Below are positions 35,187 through 42,983 of a DNA stretch of 64,000 nucleotides, in pieces (the stretch's first letter is position 1; each line of letters opens with the position of its first letter). The DNA comes from Tenacibaculum sp. 1_MG-2023. Lineage in GTDB: Bacteria; Bacteroidota; Bacteroidia; Flavobacteriales; Flavobacteriaceae. The position numbers were made by a program, and so were the translations under genes. A model generated the notes under the pieces. It saw nothing but the letters and a program-made list of their open reading frames with translations, ran no database searches and was not told the DNA's origin. The DNA lies in contig NZ_JAUORH010000006.1 of NCBI RefSeq assembly GCF_030547425.1, positions 1 to 64,000 on the forward strand, read 5' to 3'.

Positions 35187-37152
35187 TATAACTGACGCGG
35201 ATATTGAATACGCAGAAAAAGTTCTTTTACCTGAAGGAAAAGAGTTTGACGAAGAAAGAAGATTGTTTATCCGTAATCTAGAAACCCTTGACCTACAAGC
35301 TGTACCTGGAAGTGGAAAAACAACCGCTCTTCTAGCAAAACTAATTATCTTGGAAAGGTATATGCCATTGAAAAGTGGGCGTGGTGTATTGGTTATTTCT
35401 CATACTAATGCAGCTGTAGATGAGATAAAAGAGCGAATTGGTATACATTGTCCCAAACTTTTTGCATATCCAAATTTTGTTGGAACCATTCAAAGTTTCG
35501 TTGACACATTTCTAGCAATTCCATTTTACACAAATCAGTTTAAACAAAAGCCGTTTCGCATCGATAATGAAATCTATGACGAACAAGTTGAACAGTTCTA
35601 TTTAAATACAAGAAATATTAGTCTTAAGAATTATCTTGATAGGCAAATAGATGGATTAGCATTTCTGAAGTCTATTCGAATAACAACCGACGGTAAATTG
35701 ATTTCATACTTAAATGGTACGCCTGAAACTTTCAAACTTAAGAATCCTAAAACAGCCACATATAAATCTTTACTTCAATTCAAACTAAACCTTTTTAAAA
35801 AAGGGTACTTGCATTTTGATGATGCATATTCTCTAGCTGATTTTCAATTAAGGTCAATTGGCAATTACTCATCCATTCTACAGAAAAGATTTTTATACGT
35901 GTTTGTGGATGAAATGCAAGATATGGATGTCCACCAACATAATTTAATTGAAGTAGTTTTTCATCCAGATGAATCTACCCTGTCAATAATTCAAAGAATT
36001 GGTGATAAAAACCAAGCCATCTACAGTGGAGGCTCAGTCTCTCTTGAAAACATATGGTCCATTCGAGATAATGTGATGTATATTAATGGTAGTCATAGGT
36101 TAAATCAAAGAATTGCTTCTTTGGTACAGAGTCTTGCTTTAACGCCAAATCCAGTTGTGGGAAGAAACCTTAATCCTGACGGTTCCTCTATTGACATTAA
36201 GCCAACAATCTTTGTTTATGAGGATGACACAATAGAACTTGTAATTCCTTCATTTGCTGAGAAAATAAAAGAATTACAAGTTTCTGGATTAATACCCGAG
36301 AACCCAACTAATAAGTTTATGGCAGTTGCTTGGGTAAAAGAAAATGATGATTCCAACAAAATAGCCCTATGCGATTACTGGCCTCATTTTGCAAAAGCCA
36401 GTTCAGGCCAACAAATAGATTTCAAAGTCCTTGAAGACTATATCATGTACTTTGATAAAGAGAAAAAAACTTTAGAATCTGTTCGTAAGAACATTTTAAA
36501 AGCATTTTTAAAGATTCTTCGCTTAGAAAATGTCTCGGATGAAAATGATAGAGTTTACACGAAAAGAAAATTAATTAATTTCTTTAAAACTCTTGAAAAC
36601 AAGGAATATGAAACATTGAAATTAAATCTTTATAAATGGTCTATCGAATGTATAAGAGGGAAAAGCTCAGAAACTATTACTTCCATTAGAGAGTATATTC
36701 CAACTTTTCTTTCTGTGTTTCAAAAAGAGGTTGCTTCTTCAGCAAATTTCATAAATGGAGAATCTGAAATCAATGTAGATGCGAATAAAGATGAGCCTAA
36801 AGTAAACAAATTCGATTCTGATGGAATAAATATTGAGATTGGAACTATACACTCAGCAAAAGGACAAACTCACACAGCTACCTTATACCTTGAAACTTTT
36901 TACAATAGAGGTTATGGTAACTACGAATCAGAACGATTACGCAATCAGTTAAAAGGTGTCAATATAACTGATACTCTTAATAGCAATATAGGAGGAAAAG
37001 ATAAGATTAGACAGACATGTAAAATGGCTTATGTTGGTTTTTCTCGTCCAACACATTTGTTATGTATTGCCATTCATAAAGAAAGATTTGATTCGATTCT
37101 GTCCGATATAAATGATGAAGATTGGAATATCGTTGAAGTTAAAACTAAATAA
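35170..37152 (+). CDS. gajB: Gabija-type UvrD/PcrA-like helicase (GajB-like)
   Basis: 660 residues, longer than the ~490-residue reference GajB. SF1 motifs: Q/Walker A 'LQAVPGSGKTTALLAKL' (42-58), Ia 'VISHTNAAVDEI' (75-86), II 'VFVDEMQD' (~247-254; the helicase DE pair is kept), III 'IGDKNQAIY' (~277-285), IV 'GSHRLNQRIASLV' and V/VI 'IGTIHSAKGQTH' and 'MAYVGFSRPTHLL'. The start overlaps the end of gajA by 17 bases, so the two are translationally coupled. Family knowledge: GajB binds the GajA tetramer and is needed for phage defence. The extra length lies around residues 350-550. Confidence 0.88.
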   Translation: MPQEINITDADIEYAEKVLLPEGKEFDEERRLFIRNLETLDLQAVPGSGKTTALLAKLIILERYMPLKSGRGVLVISHTNAAVDEIKERIGIHCPKLFAYPNFVGTIQSFVDTFLAIPFYTNQFKQKPFRIDNEIYDEQVEQFYLNTRNISLKNYLDRQIDGLAFLKSIRITTDGKLISYLNGTPETFKLKNPKTATYKSLLQFKLNLFKKGYLHFDDAYSLADFQLRSIGNYSSILQKRFLYVFVDEMQDMDVHQHNLIEVVFHPDESTLSIIQRIGDKNQAIYSGGSVSLENIWSIRDNVMYINGSHRLNQRIASLVQSLALTPNPVVGRNLNPDGSSIDIKPTIFVYEDDTIELVIPSFAEKIKELQVSGLIPENPTNKFMAVAWVKENDDSNKIALCDYWPHFAKASSGQQIDFKVLEDYIMYFDKEKKTLESVRKNILKAFLKILRLENVSDENDRVYTKRKLINFFKTLENKEYETLKLNLYKWSIECIRGKSSETITSIREYIPTFLSVFQKEVASSANFINGESEINVDANKDEPKVNKFDSDGINIEIGTIHSAKGQTHTATLYLETFYNRGYGNYESERLRNQLKGVNITDTLNSNIGGKDKIRQTCKMAYVGFSRPTHLLCIAIHKERFDSILSDINDEDWNIVEVKTK

Positions 37153-37159
37153 CCTTATG

Positions 37160-37184
37160 ACGCGGATTTCACATCCGTGTTTTC
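37160..37184 (+). terminator. Terminator of the Gabija operon
   Basis: ACGCGGAT (37160-37167) pairs with ATCCGTGT (37173-37180; one G-T) around a 5-base loop, followed by TTTTC/T-rich sequence. It lies eight bases after the gajB stop codon. Confidence 0.65.
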
Positions 37185-37501
37185 TATTTACATACCATCT
37201 AAAACGTTAAAAAACTCATAAAATCAGAGAGTTAAAACGAAAAACAACTACTTTAGTATCAGCTATAAAAATTGTTTGTAAAAAGTAAATTGCTATCCCT
37301 TATTACTATTATATCACATTCAATTTTACAACATCTTTACGAAGTTAATGCTATAAAGGTACGCTTGTACCTGACTGTTTGGTGATGAATAACACCAAGG
37401 TTAGTAAATGGTTTTGCATGTATTGGTTATTGCTCCAGTATGCTAGCTGTTACTACCCAAAAAAGGATTCAAAAGGAAAAGTAAATAATTTAAAAATCAA
37501 T
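37185..37501. other. Gap between the Gabija operon and the HU-like gene
   Basis: About 320 AT-rich bases with no convincing gene. It contains a perfect hairpin AGGTAC-GCTT-GTACCT at 37357-37372. A frame open from 37379 runs into the next gene but has no coding character before 37502. Confidence 0.4.
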
Positions 37502-38206
37502 ATGATGAAGTACTATTTAATTGAAAACAAGTTAACCGATGAAACCAACTACTCAGCACGCGTATTAACAGAGCGTACTATTAATCAAGATGAATTGATT
37601 GATAAAATGTTGAGCAAACGTAACCTAGTAAGTAAAACCGATATTGTAGCGGTACTTAATTCTTACTATGAAGAGATTATCGAGTCGATAGAAGAAGGCG
37701 ATAACATTAACCTACCCTTACTAAATATTGGCTACTCTATTTCTGGAGTTTTTGATACCGAGGAGGATGGTTTTAATCCTGAAACTCATAAACTACACGT
37801 TAACCTCAATAGCGGAAAGTTAATCAACGAAATTAAAGACGATATTCCGCTACAAAAAGTAACTGCTCCTATTACCAACACGGTTATTACTAATTTAAAA
37901 GATATTACCACAACAACTACGAATACCACCTTATCTGCCAACGGATTGTTTGAGTTGAACGGTTTGCGTTTAAAGGTTGCTGGTGACCTACCTGAAGTTG
38001 GTTTGTATTTTGTTGCCGAAGATGGTACCGAAACCAAAGTGTCTTATTTAGCACAAAACAGCTATAAGAAAATTATTGGTCAAGCTCCTGCACTTGCTGC
38101 GGGTAACTATCGTGTTCGAGTTAAAACACAGGCAACTTCTAAGTTAAATCGCTTTTTAAAAGACCTTAAGGTATCGGAATCTACATTTACCCTTACTGTA
38201 TTGTAA
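37502..38206 (+). CDS. HU-like DNA-binding protein with C-terminal DUF4469-type Ig domain
   Basis: About 234 residues from the ATG pair at 37502/37505 (MMKYYLIENKLTD). The N-terminal half (RVLTERTINQDELIDKMLSKRN...VLNSYYEEIIESIEEGDNINLPLLNIGYSISGVF) matches Bacteroidota HU/IHF-related DNA-binding domains. The C-terminal half ('GLFELNGLRLKVAGDLPEVGLYFVAEDGTETKV...') is the beta-rich DUF4469 domain. A Thr-rich linker (ITTTTTNTTLS) joins them. The frame extends up to 37379, but that upstream part is not like coding sequence. Probably nucleoid-associated; exact role unknown. Followed by several hairpins and a strong terminator. Confidence 0.75.
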   Translation: MMKYYLIENKLTDETNYSARVLTERTINQDELIDKMLSKRNLVSKTDIVAVLNSYYEEIIESIEEGDNINLPLLNIGYSISGVFDTEEDGFNPETHKLHVNLNSGKLINEIKDDIPLQKVTAPITNTVITNLKDITTTTTNTTLSANGLFELNGLRLKVAGDLPEVGLYFVAEDGTETKVSYLAQNSYKKIIGQAPALAAGNYRVRVKTQATSKLNRFLKDLKVSESTFTLTVL

Positions 38207-38214
38207 CACCCGAC

Positions 38215-38274
38215 ACTACTGTCCGTTGATATCAGACAGTAGTATCCTATGACTTCAGACACTACTGTCTGAAG
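38215..38274 (+). repeat. Three-fold ACTACTGTC hairpin cluster
   Basis: ACTACTGTC (38215-38223) pairs with GACAGTAGT (38235-38243). CTTCAGACA (38253-38261) pairs with TGTCTGAAG (38266-38274). The word CAGACA/ACTACTGTC recurs three times in 60 bases, so alternative pairings are possible. Confidence 0.6.
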
Positions 38275-38298
38275 GTTAAGACAAAACCTACATACCAT

Positions 38299-38328
38299 AA
38301 AAAGTACGAGCAGATGCTCGTACTTTTT
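38299..38328. terminator. Strong bidirectional-looking terminator
   Basis: A 14-bp perfect stem (AAAAAGTACGAGCA, 38299-38312, with TGCTCGTACTTTTT, 38315-38328) and a 2-base centre, followed by TTGT. It ends the HU-like gene transcript. Confidence 0.9.
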
Positions 38329-38400
38329 TGTATTTCGTATTTGTTATGGTTTTTAATGGGTATGAGGCGTTTGCTAGTAAAACTAACAAAATTCTCAATG

Positions 38401-38681
38401 TTTTATAGGGTGTTGTATCGCTCCTCGTTATGACGCCATCACAAACAGTATGAAGCAATCTTTATGTTTATCGAATAGTTCTCGATAACTCTGCTGAGCG
38501 TAGCTAAAGTACAATTTTCACTTCGTTATTACTCAATAAAAATCACTCGAACTGACAGTGATTGTAATAAAAAATAAGAGTACTACTTTTGAGTGAGATT
38601 TAGCTACGCTGAACCTTACGGTTTCTCACTATCGTTCGGAATGACGGTTTGCTATTAGTTTGCGTCATTGAGAGTGATAAC
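38401..38681 (-). repeat. Mosaic of family R repeats (reverse orientation)
   Basis: Contains CTCGAACTGACAGTG, the reverse of AACCGTAAGGTTCAGCGTAG (38605-38630 area) and CGTTCGGAATGAC (to about 38645). 43690-43930 has the same order of blocks with differences. No gene is seen. Confidence 0.55.
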
Positions 38682-39224
38682 GATAAAAAGGAGTTTTATA
38701 TTCTTTTTCTTGATAAAAAGAAACAAAAATTAAGACGTACAATAAAATCGTAAGAAAATACTACGACACCTTCCACTGATAAAAAGAACTCGCTATCGCT
38801 CAAACAGCTTTTTATCTTACATCCATCGCTGCTGTCTTGATTTTCAAAGATTTTCTTGAAGGTCATAAAACGAATTAAGTGAGCTAATCTTTACGCTTGG
38901 AGTTCTAAATAAACAGATTACTTCGTCATACCTTCCTTGTAATGAGGATAAAAAGGAGTTTTATATTCTTTTTCTTGATAAAAAGAAACAAAAATCAAGA
39001 CGTACAATAAAATCGTAAGAAAATACTACGACACCTTCCACTGATAAAAAGAACTCGCTACCGCTCAAACAGCTTTTTATCTTACATCCATCGCTGCTGT
39101 CTTGATTTTCAAAGATTTTCTTGAAGGTCATAAAACATATAGTCATTATGAATTAAGTGAGGTAATCTTTACGCTTGGAGTTCTAAACAAACAGATTACT
39201 TCGTCGTATCCTACTCATAATGAA
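38682..39224 (+). repeat. Tandem duplication of a 265/278-bp unit carrying family B repeats B2 and B3
   Basis: Unit 1 is 38682-38946 and unit 2 is 38947-39224; each begins GATAAAAAGGAGTTTTATATTC, and a third GATAAAAAG follows at 39225. Each holds a B repeat (38700-38870 and 38965-39135) and a tail AATTAAGTGAG(C/G)TAATCTTTACGC. Unit 2 has about 13 extra bases before that tail. The whole gap from 38329 to 39237 contains repeats only and no supported gene. Confidence 0.75.
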
Positions 39225-39237
39225 GATAAAAAGATAC

Positions 39238-39666
39238 TTATTTTAACTTATTTAAATATACTTTTGTACTTGGCATTTCAGTTACATTTATGGTGTCTGG
39301 AATATAACCTTCTGCCTGAAGTACTACCAAGTCTTCTCTAAACTCATATAGATTTACAGTTCCATCAATACTTGATATAATTGTATCTGTTGGTTCTCTT
39401 AAATTAATTACTTTAACGTTTTTTATAGGGGTTTCCGTAGTATTTAAGACTTGAATATTCCAAATCCCCATAAAATGCCTTCGTTGGTGATAATCTTCAC
39501 TAGAATTCCATAAATATATAATTGTTATAAAGAATGTAAAAACTGATACAATAGTAAAAGAGAGATACATAAGTACTTTTAAATATAGCTTTTGTTTTCT
39601 AAATCGAGAACTTAGAATTAATATTAAAGAACCTAATGCAAATAGTATGAGAAAAATTTTTACCAT
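39238..39666 (-). CDS. Two-span membrane protein with CarboxypepD_reg-like domain (end of immunity array)
   Basis: 142 residues. Two membrane helices (~3-20 and ~29-53), then a C-terminal beta domain 'WNIQVLNTTETPIKNVKVINLREPTDTIISSIDGTVNLYEF', the same CarboxypepD-regulatory pattern as the lipoproteins encoded just upstream. The domain is probably periplasmic, held by the inner membrane and not by a lipid anchor. It starts 12 bases after the truncated lipoprotein remnant and so belongs to the same transcript. Function is inferred from context as a possible immunity or envelope protein. Confidence 0.6.
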   Translation of the reverse strand: MVKIFLILFALGSLILILSSRFRKQKLYLKVLMYLSFTIVSVFTFFITIIYLWNSSEDYHQRRHFMGIWNIQVLNTTETPIKNVKVINLREPTDTIISSIDGTVNLYEFREDLVVLQAEGYIPDTINVTEMPSTKVYLNKLK

Positions 39667-39678
39667 CTTATATTTAAT

Positions 39679-39786
39679 TTAATAAGTCAAAGTAGCCCCT
39701 AACTTTAGTCCTCTACAGGAAGTATTCCTTTTTTCTTTACAGGATAGTACCAAAGCCATGAAAAATATGAATAGAGGTTTTCTCAT
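39679..39786 (-). pseudogene. Truncated lipoprotein gene (A'' remnant)
   Basis: 35 codons: an intact lipoprotein signal (MRKPLFIFFMALVLSC) followed by only 19 residues and a stop. It begins one base after the B' stop, exactly as A' begins one base after B. It is therefore best read as the start of a third A-type gene whose body was deleted. A functional short lipopeptide is possible but less likely. Confidence 0.55.
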
Positions 39787-39787
39787 T

Positions 39788-40135
39788 TTATTCTTTCCTC
39801 TTCATAAATAAAGTATCTGATTGTTCACGTAAAAATAGTGTATATAGAGGTGGAGAGTTTCTACCTCTTAATAGGTAAATGGTATCTGTTTTAAATCCTT
39901 TTTTACTAAATATTAGTTTATCTGCATAAGTTTGTGAAAATCGCTTTAATTTAAAACACCCTAAACTATCTGTTGTTGAAAACACGTTATTAGGCTCAGA
40001 GTGTCCCTCAGTTATTACTACACCTTTGAGGGGAATTTCTTTGTTATAGACATACCCTTCAAAATACTCTTTTGTACCTTCAGTACAAGAAGTAAACAAT
40101 GTAATTAATACAACTAATAATATCTTCTTTTTCAT
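39788..40135 (-). CDS. Immunity-like lipoprotein B'
   Basis: 115 residues from the ATG at 40135 (MKKKILLVVLITLFTSC; the Cys17 lipobox supports this start over an ATG nine codons upstream). The mature domain is CarboxypepD_reg-like ('FEGYVYNKEIPLKGVVITEG...STTDSLGCFKLKRF...LIFSKKGFKTDTI') and ends QSDTLFMKRKE. It is clearly paralogous to B (40550-40882), with near-identical 3' DNA. Anchored in the membrane and facing the periplasm. Likely immunity protein of the metallopeptidase island; the role is inferred. Confidence 0.7.
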   Translation of the reverse strand: MKKKILLVVLITLFTSCTEGTKEYFEGYVYNKEIPLKGVVITEGHSEPNNVFSTTDSLGCFKLKRFSQTYADKLIFSKKGFKTDTIYLLRGRNSPPLYTLFLREQSDTLFMKRKE

Positions 40136-40164
40136 TTTAGTTACATGGCATGCATAGGACATAC

Positions 40165-40548
40165 TTACTTTTCAATTGGCTTTAGGAAGATTGAGTCGAA
40201 TCTTATAGTGTCTTTTGTAAAACCATACCTACCTCTTCTCTCAATACTTCTTTTTTCATATCCTTTTTTTATTAAGCGAAACTTAAAAAAGCCCATAGGA
40301 GCTTCACCTCCTATAGCCATTTTATCGTAGTAAGTTTTTATTCTTAAAAAGAAACTTCCGTTTACATCGCTACTGGTTTCAATAGAATAATCTTTTTTTG
40401 CTGAATCCCAAGTTACCACATCAACACTATCTATTTTTTGTAATGTTTCAGAGTTATATATATAACCTATAATAGGAGGTCTACTAACTCTTTTAACAAA
40501 ACAGCTTGTTAATGTTACTATTATAAATATGAATACTACTTTTTTCAT
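40165..40548 (-). CDS. Immunity-like lipoprotein A'
   Basis: 127 residues. Lipoprotein signal (FIFIIVTLTSC, Cys16). CarboxypepD_reg-like domain: 'IIGYIYNSETLQKIDSVDVVTW...SSDVNGSFFLRIKTY...RLIKKGYEKRSI', ending FDSIFLKPIEK. Paralogue of A (40917-41333), which ends with the same residues. It starts one base after B ends and is followed 29 bases later by B', repeating the A-B order. Function inferred as immunity. Confidence 0.7.
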   Translation of the reverse strand: MKKVVFIFIIVTLTSCFVKRVSRPPIIGYIYNSETLQKIDSVDVVTWDSAKKDYSIETSSDVNGSFFLRIKTYYDKMAIGGEAPMGFFKFRLIKKGYEKRSIERRGRYGFTKDTIRFDSIFLKPIEK

Positions 40549-40549
40549 T

Positions 40550-40882
40550 TTATTCTTTTCTCTTCATAAATAAAGTATCTGACTTTTTAGTTATAAAGAT
40601 TGTTTTATCTCCTCCTCTAAACTCTATATAAGGGCTTATGGTATCTATTTCAAATCCTTCTTTTTTAAAAATTAAATTTGCTATAAAAGAATCTCTATCT
40701 AGTTTAAAATATCCTTCTTTATCTGTGTATGTAGAGTTCGACTTCGCAGCTTCTTCATAAACTTTTACATTATATATTGGATTTTTATTTTCATCAAATA
40801 CATAACCGTGATAACAATCACATAGTTCTTGTTTGCAAGAAACTGTTAAAAGTAATAGTGCTATTAATAATACGTTTTTCAT
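40550..40882 (-). CDS. Immunity-like lipoprotein B
   Basis: 110 residues from the ATG at 40882 (MKNVLLIALLLLTVSC; an ATG seven codons upstream gives a poor signal peptide). CarboxypepD_reg-like domain ('YHGYVFDENKNPIYNVKVYEEA...TYTDKEGYFKLDRDSF...IFKKEGFEIDTI'), ending KSDTLFMKRKE. Paralogue of B'. Extra Cys near the N-terminus (CKQELCDC). Predicted periplasm-facing lipoprotein. Confidence 0.7.
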   Translation of the reverse strand: MKNVLLIALLLLTVSCKQELCDCYHGYVFDENKNPIYNVKVYEEAAKSNSTYTDKEGYFKLDRDSFIANLIFKKEGFEIDTISPYIEFRGGDKTIFITKKSDTLFMKRKE

Positions 40883-40916
40883 TTTAGCTGCATAACATAA
40901 CACGTCTCGAATACGC

Positions 40917-41333
40917 TTACTTTTCTATTGGTTTTAGGAAAATTGAATCCAATTTAACTATTGTGTCATTTCGTTTCCAGTGTTTTTCTATTTGTATAGT
41001 GTCTTTTTTACATCCTCTTTTTTCAAGTATTAAAAAACTCGTGTACCTCCCATCGAAAAGAGAAGATTCTTCTCTTCCATCTCCTGTATACAGTATATGA
41101 TCTGAGTTTAATGAGAAAAAACCATCGTTGTTAGATAAAGTCTCCCTTTGTGAAACTACTTTTAAGGTATTTTTCTCTAATAAATTTATTGATAGCTTCA
41201 CACTATCTATTGGCTTCTTAGATTTAGCATCATAAATATTTCCTTGAATAAAAGGTGATAAATAATATTTATGTTTTGAACAAGATACTATAAACAAAAG
41301 GATACATATATAAATTATTCTTCTCATTTTCAT
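40917..41333 (-). CDS. Immunity-like lipoprotein A
   Basis: 138 residues. Lipoprotein signal (IIYICILLFIVSC, Cys18). The domain 'IQGNIYDAKSKKPIDSVKLSINLLE...LSNNDGFFSLNSDHILY...LILEKRGCKKDTI' has the CarboxypepD_reg pattern; it ends LDSIFLKPIEK like A'. Second lipoprotein after the effector gene. Its divergence from A' (mostly the middle) with a conserved tail suggests diversification of the part that meets the toxin. Confidence 0.7.
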   Translation of the reverse strand: MKMRRIIYICILLFIVSCSKHKYYLSPFIQGNIYDAKSKKPIDSVKLSINLLEKNTLKVVSQRETLSNNDGFFSLNSDHILYTGDGREESSLFDGRYTSFLILEKRGCKKDTIQIEKHWKRNDTIVKLDSIFLKPIEK

Positions 41334-41345
41334 ACCACATTAATG

Positions 41346-41702
41346 TTATTCTTTTAATTTTAGAAGAACTGTACCTAAATCAATTTCTTTCTCCTTTCTT
41401 ATATCTACAAACTTGTATTCCGTTTCATATCCTTCCTCTTTAAATATAATAGCAAAATTACTGTCTCCTTTCATTTCCTTTCTTTGAATTTCAAATTCAA
41501 AATAACCATCCTTTGTTAACTTTAAATCTAGTATTTTTGAATAACTAGAACTCATTGGAGAGTGTACTATTTTTTGACCAACTTCAATTTTTTTTATTTT
41601 ATAGTCATTACTTGTAGTAATATATCCTTTAATCTTCACATTTACATGATTAGTGCAACTAACCAAAAAAAATAGACTGGAGAGAATAATTAGTTTTTTC
41701 AT
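41346..41702 (-). CDS. Immunity-like lipoprotein 1, coupled to the metallopeptidase
   Basis: 118 residues from the ATG at 41702 (MKKLIILSSLFFLVSC, Cys16). Beta-rich domain 'VKIKGYITTSNDYKIKKIEVG...LDLKLTKDGYFEFEIQRKEM...FKEEGYETEYKFV', again CarboxypepD_reg-like. Its ATG overlaps the stop codon of the effector gene (ATGA), the tightest coupling in the island. This makes it the prime candidate for the cognate immunity protein. The role is inferred. Confidence 0.75.
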   Translation of the reverse strand: MKKLIILSSLFFLVSCTNHVNVKIKGYITTSNDYKIKKIEVGQKIVHSPMSSSYSKILDLKLTKDGYFEFEIQRKEMKGDSNFAIIFKEEGYETEYKFVDIRKEKEIDLGTVLLKLKE

Positions 41703-42982
41703 TTTATTTCTAGTTTTGTTAACCAAAGTAATCCTAAAATATCTTTTTCATTTGCCATAATCCTACTGTAATCATACCTATAAGGATCATTATTATAATA
41801 TTTCATTAAATCAATTTCTTTATTTTTATCGAATGGATAGTTCTCTCCTTTGGACTCCTTCATATAATCAATATTGATATACTTTTCTTTAAAGGATTCT
41901 TCCCCTACTGGTTTGGTATCTTGAGGTAAATAATAAGAACTTCCTTTATGTTGCCAAGAATTAATTGTATTAGAAAAAGCTTGAAGTATTTCATGACCTA
42001 ATTCATGTGCTGATGTATACATAAACTCTTGCTCTTCTTTATTTTCATCATAATATTCCCATCCTTTTAATTTATACAATGAATGAGACTCATTCAAATC
42101 TTTCCAATCACTATATTGAATATAACCTACATTAAAAGAAACCCTCTGTACAAGACCATCAGGTAATAAACCCATAACTTCATCATCAAAATTATTATCA
42201 TCGTAACTACCCCCTGTATTTCCAGAACGAGACCAAGAGTTATTTGTATTATAAATTAAAGGAACATCATTAAGACTTAACCTTGGGTTAGTCTCATTTA
42301 TGGAGTTCACGTAAAGTTCATAAAATTCTCCATTTACATTTACACCTTTCCCTATGTTATTACTGTGCCTACTCCAATACTTATTAATCCCTTCTAAAGC
42401 CATTTTTTTCAGTTCTTCAAAGCTCTTTGTTCTATTCTTAATAGGAGAATTACCATAATAAGTTAATGCTTCTTGTGGTATTTTATCCCAAGGACATACT
42501 TCCATTGGAACTCTCAGTTTTGGGTCAGGGTCAATATCCTTTTCATAACACTCTATTCCTCTTGCTCCTCCATCTTTTAAGTTAACACGTAATGTAACAT
42601 CTATTCTTTTAGAGTTTTTATCAATCTTTACATCAACCCATTTTACCTCATCGTAACGCATACTAAAATCTAACTTTTTTCTACTGTAGTTATTTGAGTT
42701 ATCTACGCCAATAGTATACAGGTTTAAATTTTCGTATTGTGTTAGTTTAGCTGTATCTAAAATTCCACCGCTATCAAATCCATCCCATTTCCAAATGTGT
42801 TCTCCTTGTTTTAGTTTGTTAGCATCAGTTATTTTTTCTTCATAAATCACCGAGCTTCCATTTCTAATTTGTAGCGTTAGTTCTTTGGCGTTATTATCAG
42901 CTATTTGGTAAGTAAATTGTACAAAACCTCTTTCGTTAGTTCCGCTATAATCAGCTATTCCTAGGGGGACAAAACTTGGCAT
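41699..42982 (-). CDS. Zinc-metallopeptidase toxin candidate of the type VI secretion system
   Basis: 427 residues, no signal peptide. An N-terminal beta/Ig-like region of FlgD type ('GEHIWKWDGFDSGGILDTAKLTQY', ~60-83) is followed by a linker and a C-terminal metallopeptidase domain with 'AHELGHEILQAFS' (HExxH at ~326-330) and 'SWQHKGSS' (~342), the likely third ligand. The tail 'EIDLMKYYNN...RIMANEKDILGLLWL' is typical of peptidase domains found at the ends of Bacteroidota polymorphic toxins. The gene starts one base after hcp and is followed by lipoproteins that would protect the periplasm. Export with Hcp is inferred; the peptidase fold is strongly suggested by sequence. Confidence 0.75.
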   Translation of the reverse strand: MPSFVPLGIADYSGTNERGFVQFTYQIADNNAKELTLQIRNGSSVIYEEKITDANKLKQGEHIWKWDGFDSGGILDTAKLTQYENLNLYTIGVDNSNNYSRKKLDFSMRYDEVKWVDVKIDKNSKRIDVTLRVNLKDGGARGIECYEKDIDPDPKLRVPMEVCPWDKIPQEALTYYGNSPIKNRTKSFEELKKMALEGINKYWSRHSNNIGKGVNVNGEFYELYVNSINETNPRLSLNDVPLIYNTNNSWSRSGNTGGSYDDNNFDDEVMGLLPDGLVQRVSFNVGYIQYSDWKDLNESHSLYKLKGWEYYDENKEEQEFMYTSAHELGHEILQAFSNTINSWQHKGSSYYLPQDTKPVGEESFKEKYINIDYMKESKGENYPFDKNKEIDLMKYYNNDPYRYDYSRIMANEKDILGLLWLTKLEIK

Positions 42983-42983
42983 A

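Noticed and set aside
37379..37501. Upstream extension of the HU-like protein
   Set aside because: The added residues are not like the family and the region holds a perfect hairpin; the ATG pair at 37502/37505 matches the domain start.
38961..39146. 61-codon minus-strand gene in repeat B3
   Set aside because: The frame lies entirely within repeat DNA, its tail translates the repeat end, and other copies diverge after ~22 codons; kept only as a finding.
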